Counted from the stretch's first letter, positions 1-7,638 are shown. The stretch: 64,000 bases of DNA from Bacteroidetes bacterium UBA6221 (GCA_002421685.1 DISB01000020.1:62001-126000), one strand, 5' to 3'. Made by a program: numbers and translations. The notes: a model not told the origin generated them from the letters alone.

Positions 1-1
1 T

Positions 2-295
2 AATATAACAGTTGATTATAAGATCGTAGAAGGTAACAAATCACGTATCCAGTCATTCAAAGGCGATGTTATCAAGCGCCAGGGCAGGGGATATACCCAA
101 ACCTTTACCGTTCGTAAAATATCAGACGGTGTAGGTGTTGAGCGTGTTTTCCCGCTGCACTCACCGCATATCGATTCGATAAAAGTGAACAAGCGTGGCC
201 GCGTACGCCGTGCCAAACTGTACTACCAGCGCGAGCGTTTCGGTAAATCAGCACGTATCCAGGAGAAAAAATACATCGCTACCAAAGAAGCATAA
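2..295 (+). CDS. rplS: 50S ribosomal protein L19, C-terminal part
   Basis: About 97 residues of ribosomal protein L19 are present; the N-terminus lies before the window. L19 sits at the interface of the 30S and 50S subunits. The segments VEGNKSRIQ, FTVRKISDGVGVERVF and LYYQRERFGKSARI match the family closely and in order. The reading frame ends in TAA at 293-295 and is followed at once by a strong terminator, so this is the last gene of its transcript. Usual L19 length is about 115 residues, so only some 15-20 are missing. Confidence 0.97.
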   Translation, partial: NITVDYKIVEGNKSRIQSFKGDVIKRQGRGYTQTFTVRKISDGVGVERVFPLHSPHIDSIKVNKRGRVRRAKLYYQRERFGKSARIQEKKYIATKEA

Positions 296-320
296 TAAAC
301 TGTTAAGTATAATATTATGG

Positions 321-353
321 CGCCCCGTTCTCATAGAGCGGGGCGTTTTTTTG
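321..353 (+). terminator. Rho-independent terminator after rplS
   Basis: Seven-base GC stem CGCCCCG/CGGGGCG (321-327 with 339-345) with an 11-base loop, followed by a run of seven T. It lies 25 bases after the rplS stop codon. Confidence 0.9.
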
Positions 354-411
354 TTTGGACGGTATATGTATTTCAGCGGATAAATGTTATTTTGGTAAGA
401 AATCACACGCT

Positions 412-750
412 ATGGACGCACAAAAAGTGGATATGTACCTGATGTCCCATTCCAAATATTATGAAAGCCATAATATTGCTGTTATACGAGATATGATGCT
501 CAGAGCCGACGACAATAAATTAATGGCAGTAATGGCTGTAAACCTGAAAGATCCCACCGCTATGGTTATATATTCCGTCGTAGTTGGCGTTTTGGGTATA
601 GACCGGTTTATGCTGGGAGACGTAGGGCTGGGTGTGTTGAAATTATTGACCTGCGGAGGGCTGTATATATGGTTTATTGTTGATTGGTTTATGGTGGTGA
701 ACAGGGCAAAGGAGATCAACTATGAGAACCTGATGCGCGCACTCATGTAA
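412..750 (+). CDS. TM2 domain-containing membrane protein
   Basis: A 112-residue protein. The C-terminal half has two hydrophobic helices around a GIDRFMLGD turn and a LLTCGGLYIWFIVDW segment, which is the TM2 domain signature (short helix, conserved G-D-RF, second helix ending in W-x-ID). The first 45 residues are polar and probably cytoplasmic. The ATG at 412 is preferred over an upstream TTG at 355, which would overlap the terminator. The gene is first in an apparent operon with two further small membrane proteins and an M48 peptidase. TM2 proteins have no agreed bacterial function. Confidence 0.85.
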   Translation: MDAQKVDMYLMSHSKYYESHNIAVIRDMMLRADDNKLMAVMAVNLKDPTAMVIYSVVVGVLGIDRFMLGDVGLGVLKLLTCGGLYIWFIVDWFMVVNRAKEINYENLMRALM

Positions 751-751
751 T

Positions 752-1174
752 ATGGTCGTGTTAAGGTCAAAGGATTCTGCAAGGTTTTACCTGTACGCCA
801 CCTTGTTTTTATTATCGGGCTGGCTTTGGCTGTTATGGTCCCTATCCGGTTATCAGCACGATGGTTTCACGGTTTGTTTTATCAAAAACACTACGGGCAT
901 TCCTTGTCCTGCCTGTGGAAGTACAACCTCGCTGGTGCAGATTATAAAGGGTAACTGGTGGATAGCATTATATACAAATCCGTTGGGTTACATCATTGCA
1001 ACCGGCCTGGTAGCGGGGCCGCTTTGGCTGGTCGCCGATCTGCTTACAGGAAAAAGTACGATGCATCATGCGCTTTACAGGTTCGACAGGGCATTCAGGC
1101 GCAGGCCGCTGCTTTTGCTGGTAGTATTATTACCGTTATTATTTAACTGGATATGGAACATAATGAAAATGTAG
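752..1174 (+). CDS. DUF2752 membrane protein
   Basis: A 140-residue membrane protein of the DUF2752 family. Its mark is the GIPCPACGSTTS segment (Cys52 and Cys55), followed by a conserved Gly-rich amphipathic stretch and an A-x-x-x-NP motif (ALYTNPLG). About three hydrophobic segments are visible. It starts one base after the stop of the TM2 gene and its end overlaps the next start by 22 bases, so the three genes are very probably cotranscribed and translationally coupled. The cysteine pair suggests metal binding or a redox role, but no function is established. Confidence 0.85.
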   Translation: MVVLRSKDSARFYLYATLFLLSGWLWLLWSLSGYQHDGFTVCFIKNTTGIPCPACGSTTSLVQIIKGNWWIALYTNPLGYIIATGLVAGPLWLVADLLTGKSTMHHALYRFDRAFRRRPLLLLVVLLPLLFNWIWNIMKM

Positions 1175-1623
1175 TGCAAACGATAGATATTCACGCCTAT
1201 CAACCGCTCGACTATGAAAAAGAAAGAGCGTCTAACAGTTACCTGATGTCTTTTGTGGCCCTGATGGCAGGTGCGCCCTTACCGATTATCAATATGCTCG
1301 CCACTTTGTTCTTCTTCCTGGCCAACAGGAAGTCGACCCCATACGTGCGTTGGCATTGTACACAGGCCTTATTGTCCCAGCTCACGGTTTTTGTCATGAA
1401 TGCTGTTGCTTTTACCTGGACGATGCGTATCATATTTGGCAGCCTGTATGTTACCGACAATTATATCGGTTATATGCTTACGGTATTGTGCTTCAATATT
1501 TTTGAATTCATCATTACCGTGGTGGCCGCGATTAAAGTTCGCAAGGGCAAACATATAGAATGGTGGTTTTGGGGAGCGCTCACCAACCAGTTGTCAGGCA
1601 AGAAAATACCTGTATCAAAATAA
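1153..1623 (+). CDS. DUF4870-like membrane protein
   Basis: A 156-residue protein with a polar N-terminus and about three hydrophobic segments. The pattern of a first helix, an RWHCTQAL segment, a second helix and a third helix followed by a short basic tail resembles DUF4870/Tic20-like small membrane proteins. The start at 1153 overlaps the DUF2752 gene, and the M48 peptidase gene follows after four bases. Function unknown; its constant company with a membrane-anchored protease hints at an envelope quality-control or assembly role, which is inference. Confidence 0.7.
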   Translation: MEHNENVVQTIDIHAYQPLDYEKERASNSYLMSFVALMAGAPLPIINMLATLFFFLANRKSTPYVRWHCTQALLSQLTVFVMNAVAFTWTMRIIFGSLYVTDNYIGYMLTVLCFNIFEFIITVVAAIKVRKGKHIEWWFWGALTNQLSGKKIPVSK

Positions 1624-1627
1624 CTCT

Positions 1628-2428
1628 ATGAAAAAATTCTTTCTTCAATTAATCATATTTGCGGGCGTATTTTTCCTGATGTGGTGGGGGCTTAGCCGTA
1701 TTCCCTGGGTAGACAAATTTCAGATACAGAAATTTACTAAAGAGCGGCAGGAGGACCTGGCAGAACTGGTGCTGGACCTGCACAGGATGGATAAGGAGGA
1801 AATCACCGATACTGCTATTCTCGGCCCTGTTATGTCCATCAGGGATGTAGTGTGCCGGGCTAATTATATTGATACCTCTGCCGTCCGGGTACACGTATTT
1901 AAAGACAAGATGATCAATGCCTTCGCATTGCCGGGCGGGCATATAGTGGTAAATACCGAATTGATAAAATATTGTGACAACCCCGAGATGCTGGCAGGTG
2001 TGATGGCGCATGAGATGGCGCATATAGAGCTGGACCATGTGTCCCGCAAACTGGCCCGGGAAATAGGCTTGAGCACGATTATTGCCGTATCGGGCGGCGG
2101 TGACAACGTAGGAGTTCTGAAACAGGTATTATACACCTTATCATCACGGGGTTTCGACAGGAAGCTGGAAACCGAGGCCGACGAACAGGCAGTATTGTAT
2201 ATGCAAAATGCAAAGGCAGACCCCCACCAGTTGGCTATGTTCCTGAAAAAATTGTCCACTACCAGCCCCGATTTTCCTGAAGCGCTGCAATGGATGAGTA
2301 CGCATCCGGATACAAAAGAAAGGGTGGCTAATATACATAAACGGTCAGGTGCTATATTGTCGCAATCGCCCCTGCTTGACAGCACGAACTGGGAGAACCT
2401 GAAAACTGCGACTGATGATGTTGAATAG
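1628..2428 (+). CDS. M48 family metallopeptidase
   Basis: A 266-residue zinc metalloprotease. One hydrophobic segment at residues 4-24 anchors it in the membrane or acts as a signal. The zinc motif HEMAH occupies residues 128-132, and the third ligand region ETEAD is at 181-185 (Glu181), as in M48 enzymes of the HtpX/BepA/LoiP group. The stretch NAFALPGGHIVVNTELI before the motif is typical of the M48C type. It lacks the TPR tail of BepA. It closes the four-gene operon; 413 bases without a gene follow. Confidence 0.93.
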   Translation: MKKFFLQLIIFAGVFFLMWWGLSRIPWVDKFQIQKFTKERQEDLAELVLDLHRMDKEEITDTAILGPVMSIRDVVCRANYIDTSAVRVHVFKDKMINAFALPGGHIVVNTELIKYCDNPEMLAGVMAHEMAHIELDHVSRKLAREIGLSTIIAVSGGGDNVGVLKQVLYTLSSRGFDRKLETEADEQAVLYMQNAKADPHQLAMFLKKLSTTSPDFPEALQWMSTHPDTKERVANIHKRSGAILSQSPLLDSTNWENLKTATDDVE

Positions 2429-2841
2429 CCTGGTTACTTATTTTTAATTGTAATTATCAATATTTTTATGTAATTTTACTATTGTAAAGTTCTTTGAAAT
2501 ATTGCCTTATGCACGAATATCTGTATGGCAGAAAAGTTTTTTCTAATATTTTTTTGGAAACAATCTGGAAACAATTTTTTGACGGTCAGCCAGGCAACAA
2601 AACACAACAAACCTCCTAATGGAGATGCCGCTGAAATTAAAACTGTTTTTCGGTTACATTTTGGAAACATTTTTAAGAAAATCCAGGGAGTAGCACTTTC
2701 ACCCGAAGTATAATTTTAACCCGTGCAGGTTAGGACGACACTTTACTACAAATTTGAGATTTTACGGTATGTTGGTTCTTCCGGTTCTGTCGCAGCTTAT
2801 TGGAAAAGTCTCCTCGTTTGAGGAATAGCCGCCACAAGCTT
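2429..2841. other. AT-rich intergenic region
   Basis: No credible gene. The region has long T and A runs and three copies of a TGGAAACAAT-like word at 2555-2564, 2566-2575 and 2662-2670, the first two 11 bases apart. A weak hairpin TCCTC-GTTT-GAGGA at 2814-2827 lies just beyond the end of the minus-strand yraN gene and could help terminate it. Nothing else recognisable. Confidence 0.4.
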
Positions 2842-3198
2842 TTAAAAAAACGCATCCTCAAAATGCACTATTTCTTTAATGATGTCTTTTTGGGTGATGA
2901 TGCTGATGATATCGAAGCGGATGCGCTGGTACTGCGGATTCTGGTACAGGAATTCTTCGGCGGCGGTTTTCAGGTAGTCCTGCTTGGCTGGGCCTACCGC
3001 GTCCTCGGGGTAGCCGAAATATGCCGTCGAGCGGGTCTTAACTTCCACAAATACCAGTAATTCGTCCAGTTCGGCCACCAGGTCCACCTCTTTCTTTTCC
3101 CATTTCCAGTTGCGGTACAGTATTTTATAGCCTTTTGTTTGCAAAAAGTTTTCGGCGATTTTTTCACCTTTAATGCCAGTTTCGTTATGTTTGGCCAT
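2842..3198 (-). CDS. yraN: YraN family endonuclease-like protein (UPF0102)
   Basis: A 118-residue member of the UPF0102/YraN family, which has a restriction-endonuclease-like fold. The family signature is visible: G-x-x-GE-x-x-A near the N-terminus (GIKGEKIAENFL), RNWKWEKKEVDLVAE, and the core FVEVKTR. The Asp of EVDLV and the Glu and Lys of VEVK form the expected PD-(D/E)xK-like site. The start MAKHNET at 3198 fits the family's N-terminus; a longer frame upstream would overlap the divergent gene. The start codon is 14 bases from the divergent isomerase gene. Exact cellular role is unsettled. Confidence 0.88.
   Translation of the reverse strand: MAKHNETGIKGEKIAENFLQTKGYKILYRNWKWEKKEVDLVAELDELLVFVEVKTRSTAYFGYPEDAVGPAKQDYLKTAAEEFLYQNPQYQRIRFDIISIITQKDIIKEIVHFEDAFF
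3162..3193 (+). promoter_or_regulatory. Bacteroidota-type promoter for the isomerase gene
   Basis: TATGTTTG at 3186-3193 is a perfect match to the -7 element TAnnTTTG, with a TTTC at 3162-3165 as a partial -33 element 20 bases upstream. It lies inside the start of the divergent yraN gene and would give a leader of only about 13 bases. Confidence 0.45.
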
Positions 3199-3212
3199 CG
3201 AAAAAAAACCGT

Positions 3213-4196
3213 ATGAAAGAATTAGTACAAAATTTCCCCACGCAACTGCACGAGGCATTGTTAATAGGCCAAAGTTATCGTTTTACCGCGTCTAAAAAAG
3301 ATTTTGCCAACGTGGTGCTGACGGGCCTGGGCGGCAGCGGCATAGGCGGGTCGATTGTGCAAAATTTTGTAGCTGATAAACTCGCGGTGCCATTCGTAGT
3401 GAATAAAGACTATTTCCTGCCGGCCTTTGTGGGCAAAGACAGTTTAGTCATTGTTTCTTCTTATTCAGGCAATACAGAAGAAACCCTGCAGGCCATGCAA
3501 CAGGCCATCAAGGCAAAGGCCACCGTTATCTGCATTACATCGGGCGGTAAGGTAGCCGACCTGGCCAGGAAGAAGCAACTGGACTGCATTATGTTGCCGG
3601 CGGGTATGCCGCCCAGGGCCTGCCTTGGCTATTCTATGACACAGGTGCTGTTCATACTGCAGGGGATGAGCTTACTGGATTATAATTTCAAACGCGACCT
3701 GAATGCATCCATCAAGATGCTGAAGGCCGATGGCAAGGGCATACAGCGCAAGGCATCGGCCCTGGCCAAAAAGCTATATGGTACTACGCCCGTTATTTAT
3801 ACTTCTGCTGAATACGAGGGCATGGCCGTACGCTTTCGCCAGCAACTGAACGAAAATAGCAAGATGCTCTGCTGGCACCACGTAGTGCCCGAAATGAACC
3901 ATAACGAACTGGTGGGCTGGCGCGATAAGGATAACAGCCATTCGGTAATATTCCTGCGCGATGAGCAGACCTACGAGCGTACACAGTTCAGGATAGAGGT
4001 GAACAAGAAAATAATACGCAAATACACTAAGAACATCACTGAAATATATGCCGGGGGCAAGAGCTACTGGGAAAAGATATTTTATTTCGTACACCTTACG
4101 GACTGGGTATCGGTATACCTGGCCGATATGCGCGGGCAGGATGCTACAGAAGTGAAGGTGATAGACTACCTGAAAGGGGAGCTGGGCAAGCACTAG
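3213..4196 (+). CDS. Bifunctional phosphoglucose/phosphomannose isomerase
   Basis: A 327-residue SIS-domain sugar isomerase that interconverts glucose-6-phosphate or mannose-6-phosphate with fructose-6-phosphate. The N-terminal SIS domain shows GLGGSGIGGS (39-48) and the phosphate-binding loop SSYSGNTEET (82-91). The C-terminal half carries the family's catalytic PEMNHNE segment. Length fits the bifunctional PGI/PMI family rather than classical PGI (about 550 residues). Transaldolase and phosphoglucomutase genes nearby make this a small sugar-phosphate block. It ends 22 bases before a terminator. Confidence 0.9.
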   Translation: MKELVQNFPTQLHEALLIGQSYRFTASKKDFANVVLTGLGGSGIGGSIVQNFVADKLAVPFVVNKDYFLPAFVGKDSLVIVSSYSGNTEETLQAMQQAIKAKATVICITSGGKVADLARKKQLDCIMLPAGMPPRACLGYSMTQVLFILQGMSLLDYNFKRDLNASIKMLKADGKGIQRKASALAKKLYGTTPVIYTSAEYEGMAVRFRQQLNENSKMLCWHHVVPEMNHNELVGWRDKDNSHSVIFLRDEQTYERTQFRIEVNKKIIRKYTKNITEIYAGGKSYWEKIFYFVHLTDWVSVYLADMRGQDATEVKVIDYLKGELGKH

Positions 4197-4218
4197 ACCG
4201 GCTGCAATATGATTAGGG

Positions 4219-4247
4219 CAGCCGCATACACGCGGCTGTTTTTTTTA
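4219..4247 (+). terminator. Rho-independent terminator after the isomerase gene
   Basis: Stem CAGCCGC/GCGGCTG (4219-4225 with 4232-4238), six-base loop, then eight T. Confidence 0.9.
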
Positions 4248-4260
4248 TATATGCGTTAAC

Positions 4261-4291
4261 TTGTAAACAAAGGGATTATTATCTACCTTTG
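4261..4291 (+). promoter_or_regulatory. Promoter of the SRP RNA gene
   Basis: TTG at 4261-4263, 20-base spacer, then TACCTTTG at 4284-4291, a perfect Bacteroidota -7 element. The RNA should start near 4297, exactly where the SRP RNA helix begins. Confidence 0.85.
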
Positions 4292-4295
4292 CAGT

Positions 4296-4397
4296 TCTGG
4301 CAAGTCTTATACGGCCAGCTCCTGCTGAATCCCCCAGGACAGGAATGTAGCAAGGGTAGGTGGTCGTAGCGGCGCGATGTAAGTAACTTGCCAGTTC
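4296..4397 (+). ncRNA. ffs: Small bacterial signal recognition particle RNA (4.5S type)
   Basis: About 100 bases. The closing helix pairs CTGGCAAGT (4297-4305) with ACTTGCCAG (4386-4394). The apical hairpin contains the conserved core AGGACAGGAATGTAGCAAGG, which includes the GGAA-type tetraloop region and the Ffh-binding internal loops of the SRP RNA. The RNA binds Ffh and targets nascent membrane proteins to the SecYEG translocon through FtsY. A T-rich stretch follows directly and would end transcription. This is the short form without an Alu domain. Confidence 0.9.
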
Positions 4398-4410
4398 TTT
4401 TTTATATCTA

Positions 4411-4438
4411 TGATTTGTTATTTGTGATTTCTGATTTA
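4411..4438. repeat. Left array of AT-rich heptamer repeats beside the four-helix-bundle gene
   Basis: Four tandem degenerate heptamers: TGATTTG, TTATTTG, TGATTTC, TGATTTA. They match the inverted array at 4801-4834 on the other side of the gene. Confidence 0.7.
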
Positions 4439-4443
4439 TTCTT

Positions 4444-4806
4444 ATGAATTCAGAAGAACTTAAAAATAGATTTAAACTGTTTGCATATAGAACCGTGAAA
4501 GTATGTGAATCGCTAAAGCCAACTATCACAAATCAAATCATAGCAAAACAACTGTTGCGTTCGGCCTTTTCATCTGCCGCAAACTACAGGGCTGCAACGA
4601 GGGCACAATCAAAACGACAATTCCTGGCCAAACTAAATATATCTTTAGAGGAGATAGATGAGTCAACATTTTGGCTTGAGGCATTAACAGATTTGAAATT
4701 AATTCAGCCGGAAAAACTTACTTTGTTAATTGATGAAAGTATCGAATTGACGAAAATATTATCAGCGTCAAAGAACACCATCAGAAAAAGCATGAATCAA
4801 TCATAA
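4444..4806 (+). CDS. Four-helix-bundle protein (23S rRNA intervening-sequence protein family)
   Basis: A 120-residue all-helical protein of the family found in 23S rRNA intervening sequences and related to the Avd accessory protein of diversity-generating retroelements. Typical parts are LFAYRTVKVCESL, the basic QLLRSAFSSAANYRAATRAQS segment (helix 2) and FLAKLNISLEEIDESTFWLE (helix 3). No reverse transcriptase or variable repeat is nearby. The gene sits between the SRP RNA and transaldolase and is bracketed by inverted arrays of 7-base repeats, which suggests a small mobile or once-mobile unit. Function unknown; nucleic-acid binding is plausible from the basic helix. Confidence 0.85.
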   Translation: MNSEELKNRFKLFAYRTVKVCESLKPTITNQIIAKQLLRSAFSSAANYRAATRAQSKRQFLAKLNISLEEIDESTFWLEALTDLKLIQPEKLTLLIDESIELTKILSASKNTIRKSMNQS

Positions 4807-4834
4807 ATCATAAATAGAAAATTACAAATAACAT
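4801..4834. repeat. Right array of heptamer repeats, inverted relative to the left array
   Basis: Units TCATAAA, TCATAAA, TAGAAAA, TTACAAA. Read on the minus strand they become TTTGTAA, TTTTCTA, TTTATGA, TTTATGA, close to the left array read as TTTGTTA, TTTGTGA, TTTCTGA, TTTATTC. The array overlaps the end of the gene and runs to the transaldolase start. Confidence 0.65.
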
Positions 4835-5486
4835 GAAGTTTTTTATTGATACTGCAAATCTTGCACAAATTAAAGAAGCCCACGACCTGGGCATACTCGA
4901 CGGCGTAACTACTAATCCCAGCCTGATGGCCAAAGAAGGCATCAAAGGACACGATGCAATCATGAACCACTACAAAACCATCTGCGAAATAGTGGACGGC
5001 CCAGTGAGCGCCGAGGTGATCAGCACCGACTTTGCCGGAATTGTAGAGGAAGGAAAAAAGCTGGCTAAAATTCACGATAATATCGTGGTAAAAGTGCCGA
5101 TGATAAAAGAAGGCATCAAAGCTATCAGGTGGTTTACAGAAAATGGTATCAAAACCAACTGTACGCTGGTATTTTCGGCCGGGCAGGCGATACTTGCCGC
5201 TAAGGCAGGCGCTACTTATCTATCGCCGTTTATTGGCCGTATTGACGATACCAATTGGGATGGCCTGGACCTGATACACCAGGTGGTAGGCATATACAAT
5301 GCACAGGGTTTTATGACTGAAGTGCTGGCTGCGTCTATCCGCAATCCGCTGCATATAGTAAAGTGTGCTGAAGCAGGGGCCGATGTATGCACCTGTCCGC
5401 TGGATTCGATACTGGGCCTGTTAAAACACCCGCTGACCGATATAGGGTTGAAGAAGTTTTTGGAAGACGCTAAGGCTATGCAATAG
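4833..5486 (+). CDS. Fructose-6-phosphate aldolase / transaldolase (FSA/TalC type)
   Basis: A 217-residue class I aldolase of the short transaldolase (subfamily 3B/FSA) group, a TIM barrel. It moves a dihydroxyacetone unit between sugar phosphates. Visible marks are MKFFIDTANL at the N-terminus, GVTTNPSLMAKEG, and the Schiff-base lysine in IVVKVPM (Lys87). NCTLVFSAGQA and SPFIGRIDD are also typical. Whether it works as transaldolase or as an aldolase cannot be told from sequence alone; most annotated homologues of this length are called transaldolase. A bidirectional terminator follows. Confidence 0.92.
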   Translation: MKFFIDTANLAQIKEAHDLGILDGVTTNPSLMAKEGIKGHDAIMNHYKTICEIVDGPVSAEVISTDFAGIVEEGKKLAKIHDNIVVKVPMIKEGIKAIRWFTENGIKTNCTLVFSAGQAILAAKAGATYLSPFIGRIDDTNWDGLDLIHQVVGIYNAQGFMTEVLAASIRNPLHIVKCAEAGADVCTCPLDSILGLLKHPLTDIGLKKFLEDAKAMQ

Positions 5487-5508
5487 ATTGTATCATAAAG
5501 AAAATATA

Positions 5509-5545
5509 TAAAGAGGGCTGCAATTCAAATTGCAGCCCTCTTTAT
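5509..5545. terminator. Bidirectional terminator between transaldolase and phosphoglucomutase genes
   Basis: A nearly perfect 15-bp inverted repeat, AAGAGGGCTGCAATT (5511-5525) with its complement at 5528-5542. The convergent gene ends at 5551, so the hairpin serves both strands. Confidence 0.85.
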
Positions 5546-5550
5546 ATCAG

Positions 5551-6954
5551 TTACAATATCGTTGCTTTTACATCCTGCAATATATCGGCAGTTTCTTCTT
5601 TGCTGTTGCCTTCGGCATATACGCGCAGCAGAGGCTCCGTGCCCGATGCGCGCAACATTACCCATCCTCCGTTGTCCAGGTGGTATTTCACACCGTCAAT
5701 CTTCTCCGTACGGCTGAAAGTATATTTGCCGAAAGCCGTATAACCATCCGCGCCTGCTTTGTTGATGATGGCTTCTTTCAGGCTATTGTCTATCGACAGG
5801 TCGTTGCGGTCGTACACGAAGGTTCCTATTACACCATACACTTCTTCACAAAGCTGTTTCAGCGTCTTGCCGGTCTCGGTCATGAACTGGTATATCAGCA
5901 GCCCGTCGTATATGCCGTCGCGCTCGGGTATATGGCCTTTTACGGCAATACCGCCACTTTCTTCGCCACCTACCAGCACATCTTCATTCACCATTATCTC
6001 GCTGATGTATTTGAAGCCGATAGGTGTTACCTCCACCGGCAGCCCGTAAGCCTCGCACATGCGTTTTACCCTGTCTGTAACAGAGAAGGCAATAGCCACC
6101 TTGCCGGTCATGCCTTTATACTTGTGCAGGTAGTGTATCAGTATCAGCAGTATATGGTGGGCATCTACAAAATTTCCGTCCTCGTCGTACAGGCCTATGC
6201 GGTCGGCGTCGCCGTCGGTGGCGAGGCCTATCTTCAGTTCAGGCGTTGTGGCCATGGTATGTGCCAGTTCTACCAGGTTCTTATCTATGGGCTCAGGCGC
6301 CTGACCGTGGAAGCCGGGGTTGTGGTCGCAATGCAGCAGGGTAGCGTTGGGCAGCAGGCGGCGTATTACGTTCTGGCCCGCTCCAAACATAGCATCATAG
6401 GCCAATTTGAACGGCGACTTGTTCAGCGCTGCAAAGTCAAAATGCTCCTGCAGGTAGCTCACGTACATATCCTCCAGTGCCACGTATTCCAGCATACCGC
6501 TTGCGTGCAGGCTTTCCAGCGACTTTCCCGGGATTCCCACATCATCCGGTATCAGGGCCTCTACTTCAGCTATATGCTTAGGGCTGGTAGGCCCTCCGTG
6601 CGGGCCCTTTAGTTTGTACCCGTTGTACGTGGGCGGATTGTGCGACGCAGTTATCACCACACCCTGGTCGGCACCGAGTTTCAATACGCCAAACGACAGC
6701 ATCGGTGTGCTGATGAAACCTTTGGCCATGATCACTTTCACGCCGTTGGCACACAGCACATCGGCTACCGTTTCGGTGAACATTGGCCCGCCGAAGCGGC
6801 AATCGTGGCCTACTACCACTTTGGGATTATCCGTTTTTTGTTTCAGCCAGTCTGCCAGGGCTTTCGATACCCTCGCTACGTTGTACACTGTGAAATCCTT
6901 TGCTATGATAGCTCTCCAGCCATCCGTGCCAAATTTTATCTTATCAGGTGTCAT
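5551..6954 (-). CDS. Phosphoglucomutase/phosphomannomutase family protein
   Basis: A 467-residue alpha-D-phosphohexomutase. The phosphoserine loop TASHNP places the catalytic serine at residue 104. The metal-binding loop DGDADRIG, the sugar-binding loop GGEESGG and the phosphate-binding RASGTEPLLRVY follow in the usual order, giving the four domains of the superfamily. It interconverts hexose 1- and 6-phosphates and would link with the isomerase gene at 3213. Which sugar it prefers is not readable from the sequence. Transcribed convergently to the transaldolase. Confidence 0.93.
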   Translation of the reverse strand: MTPDKIKFGTDGWRAIIAKDFTVYNVARVSKALADWLKQKTDNPKVVVGHDCRFGGPMFTETVADVLCANGVKVIMAKGFISTPMLSFGVLKLGADQGVVITASHNPPTYNGYKLKGPHGGPTSPKHIAEVEALIPDDVGIPGKSLESLHASGMLEYVALEDMYVSYLQEHFDFAALNKSPFKLAYDAMFGAGQNVIRRLLPNATLLHCDHNPGFHGQAPEPIDKNLVELAHTMATTPELKIGLATDGDADRIGLYDEDGNFVDAHHILLILIHYLHKYKGMTGKVAIAFSVTDRVKRMCEAYGLPVEVTPIGFKYISEIMVNEDVLVGGEESGGIAVKGHIPERDGIYDGLLIYQFMTETGKTLKQLCEEVYGVIGTFVYDRNDLSIDNSLKEAIINKAGADGYTAFGKYTFSRTEKIDGVKYHLDNGGWVMLRASGTEPLLRVYAEGNSKEETADILQDVKATIL

Positions 6955-7082
6955 ATTAAATCAAAAGTATAAAGTCAAATCCCGATAGCTATCCGGACAA
7001 AAGTCAATCCTTTTTTGGATATGAGCCGCAAAAATAGCATTTAAAGCTCAATTGCATAACGGGGTTACCGGACACAAGGTGC

Positions 7083-7116
7083 AAAAAACAGCAGCGCCGG
7101 AACAACTGTTCCGGCA
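7083..7116 (-). terminator. Terminator of the lipoprotein gene (minus strand)
   Basis: Eight-bp stem GCCGGAAC/GTTCCGGC (7096-7103 with 7108-7115) with a four-base loop. A six-base A run at 7083-7088 reads as T on the minus strand, but seven bases separate it from the stem. Confidence 0.5.
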
Positions 7117-7143
7117 CCGCAATTAATCGAAAACTGCAAATCT

Positions 7144-7530
7144 TTAATAGCCTTCCTGTATTGTCCCGTATTTCTTCAGGTTACGCGTAGCAGAGTCTTC
7201 GGGAGGACGGGCGTTATTTCCGGCTCCAGTGCTACCCGCATCGGCCGGGAAAGTTCCGTTATTTACTTCTCTGCTGCCAGTGTTACCGGTATTGTCGCTG
7301 CTGCCGGCCCGTGAATTGGTATTGTTATTATTGGTAGTGCCGCCACCTGCCGCATCCGTAGCGCTACGGTTCATATCGCTGCCTTCGTTGTATGCACCTT
7401 CGCCGTATTCAGTACCTGTAGTGTCTGTATTGCCGGCATCGCCGCTGCCGTTGTTACAGGCTAGTAATGCACCTGTCCCCAGTAACAGTACCAGGGATCC
7501 CGTAAAGACTGTACTCAGTGTCTTTCTCAT
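7144..7530 (-). CDS. Small low-complexity lipoprotein
   Basis: A 128-residue predicted lipoprotein. The N-terminus MRKTLSTVFTG and hydrophobic core end in a lipobox LLAC followed by NNGSGD. The middle is a long Gly/Asn/Ser/Thr-rich linker with little sequence complexity, and the C-terminus is a short charged tail (NLKKYGTIQEGY). The start at 7530 is chosen because it gives a proper signal peptide; an upstream in-frame start would prepend 30 unrelated residues. Not recognised as a named family; probably a surface or periplasmic tether. Confidence 0.65.
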   Translation of the reverse strand: MRKTLSTVFTGSLVLLLGTGALLACNNGSGDAGNTDTTGTEYGEGAYNEGSDMNRSATDAAGGGTTNNNNTNSRAGSSDNTGNTGSREVNNGTFPADAGSTGAGNNARPPEDSATRNLKKYGTIQEGY

Positions 7531-7584
7531 ATAAATGGCTTTTAAATAAAGTCTGTAAAAAACCATACCGCGGGACAATGATAA

Positions 7585-7614
7585 AAGGGTCGCCCATATA
7601 CCTGGGCGACCCTT
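7585..7614 (-). terminator. Terminator of the M13 peptidase gene (minus strand)
   Basis: Perfect 12-bp stem AAGGGTCGCCCA/TGGGCGACCCTT (7585-7596 with 7603-7614), six-base loop, then TTATC on the minus strand. Confidence 0.8.
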
Positions 7615-7638
7615 CAACATAACTATTCTTAAAAATAT

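Noticed and set aside
4444..4806. Diversity-generating retroelement (Avd) next to the SRP RNA
   Set aside because: The protein family is related to Avd, but there is no reverse transcriptase, template repeat or variable repeat in the surroundings.
5530..6612. Long plus-strand frame opposite phosphoglucomutase
   Set aside because: The phosphohexomutase motifs on the minus strand decide the coding strand; the antisense protein has no recognisable features.
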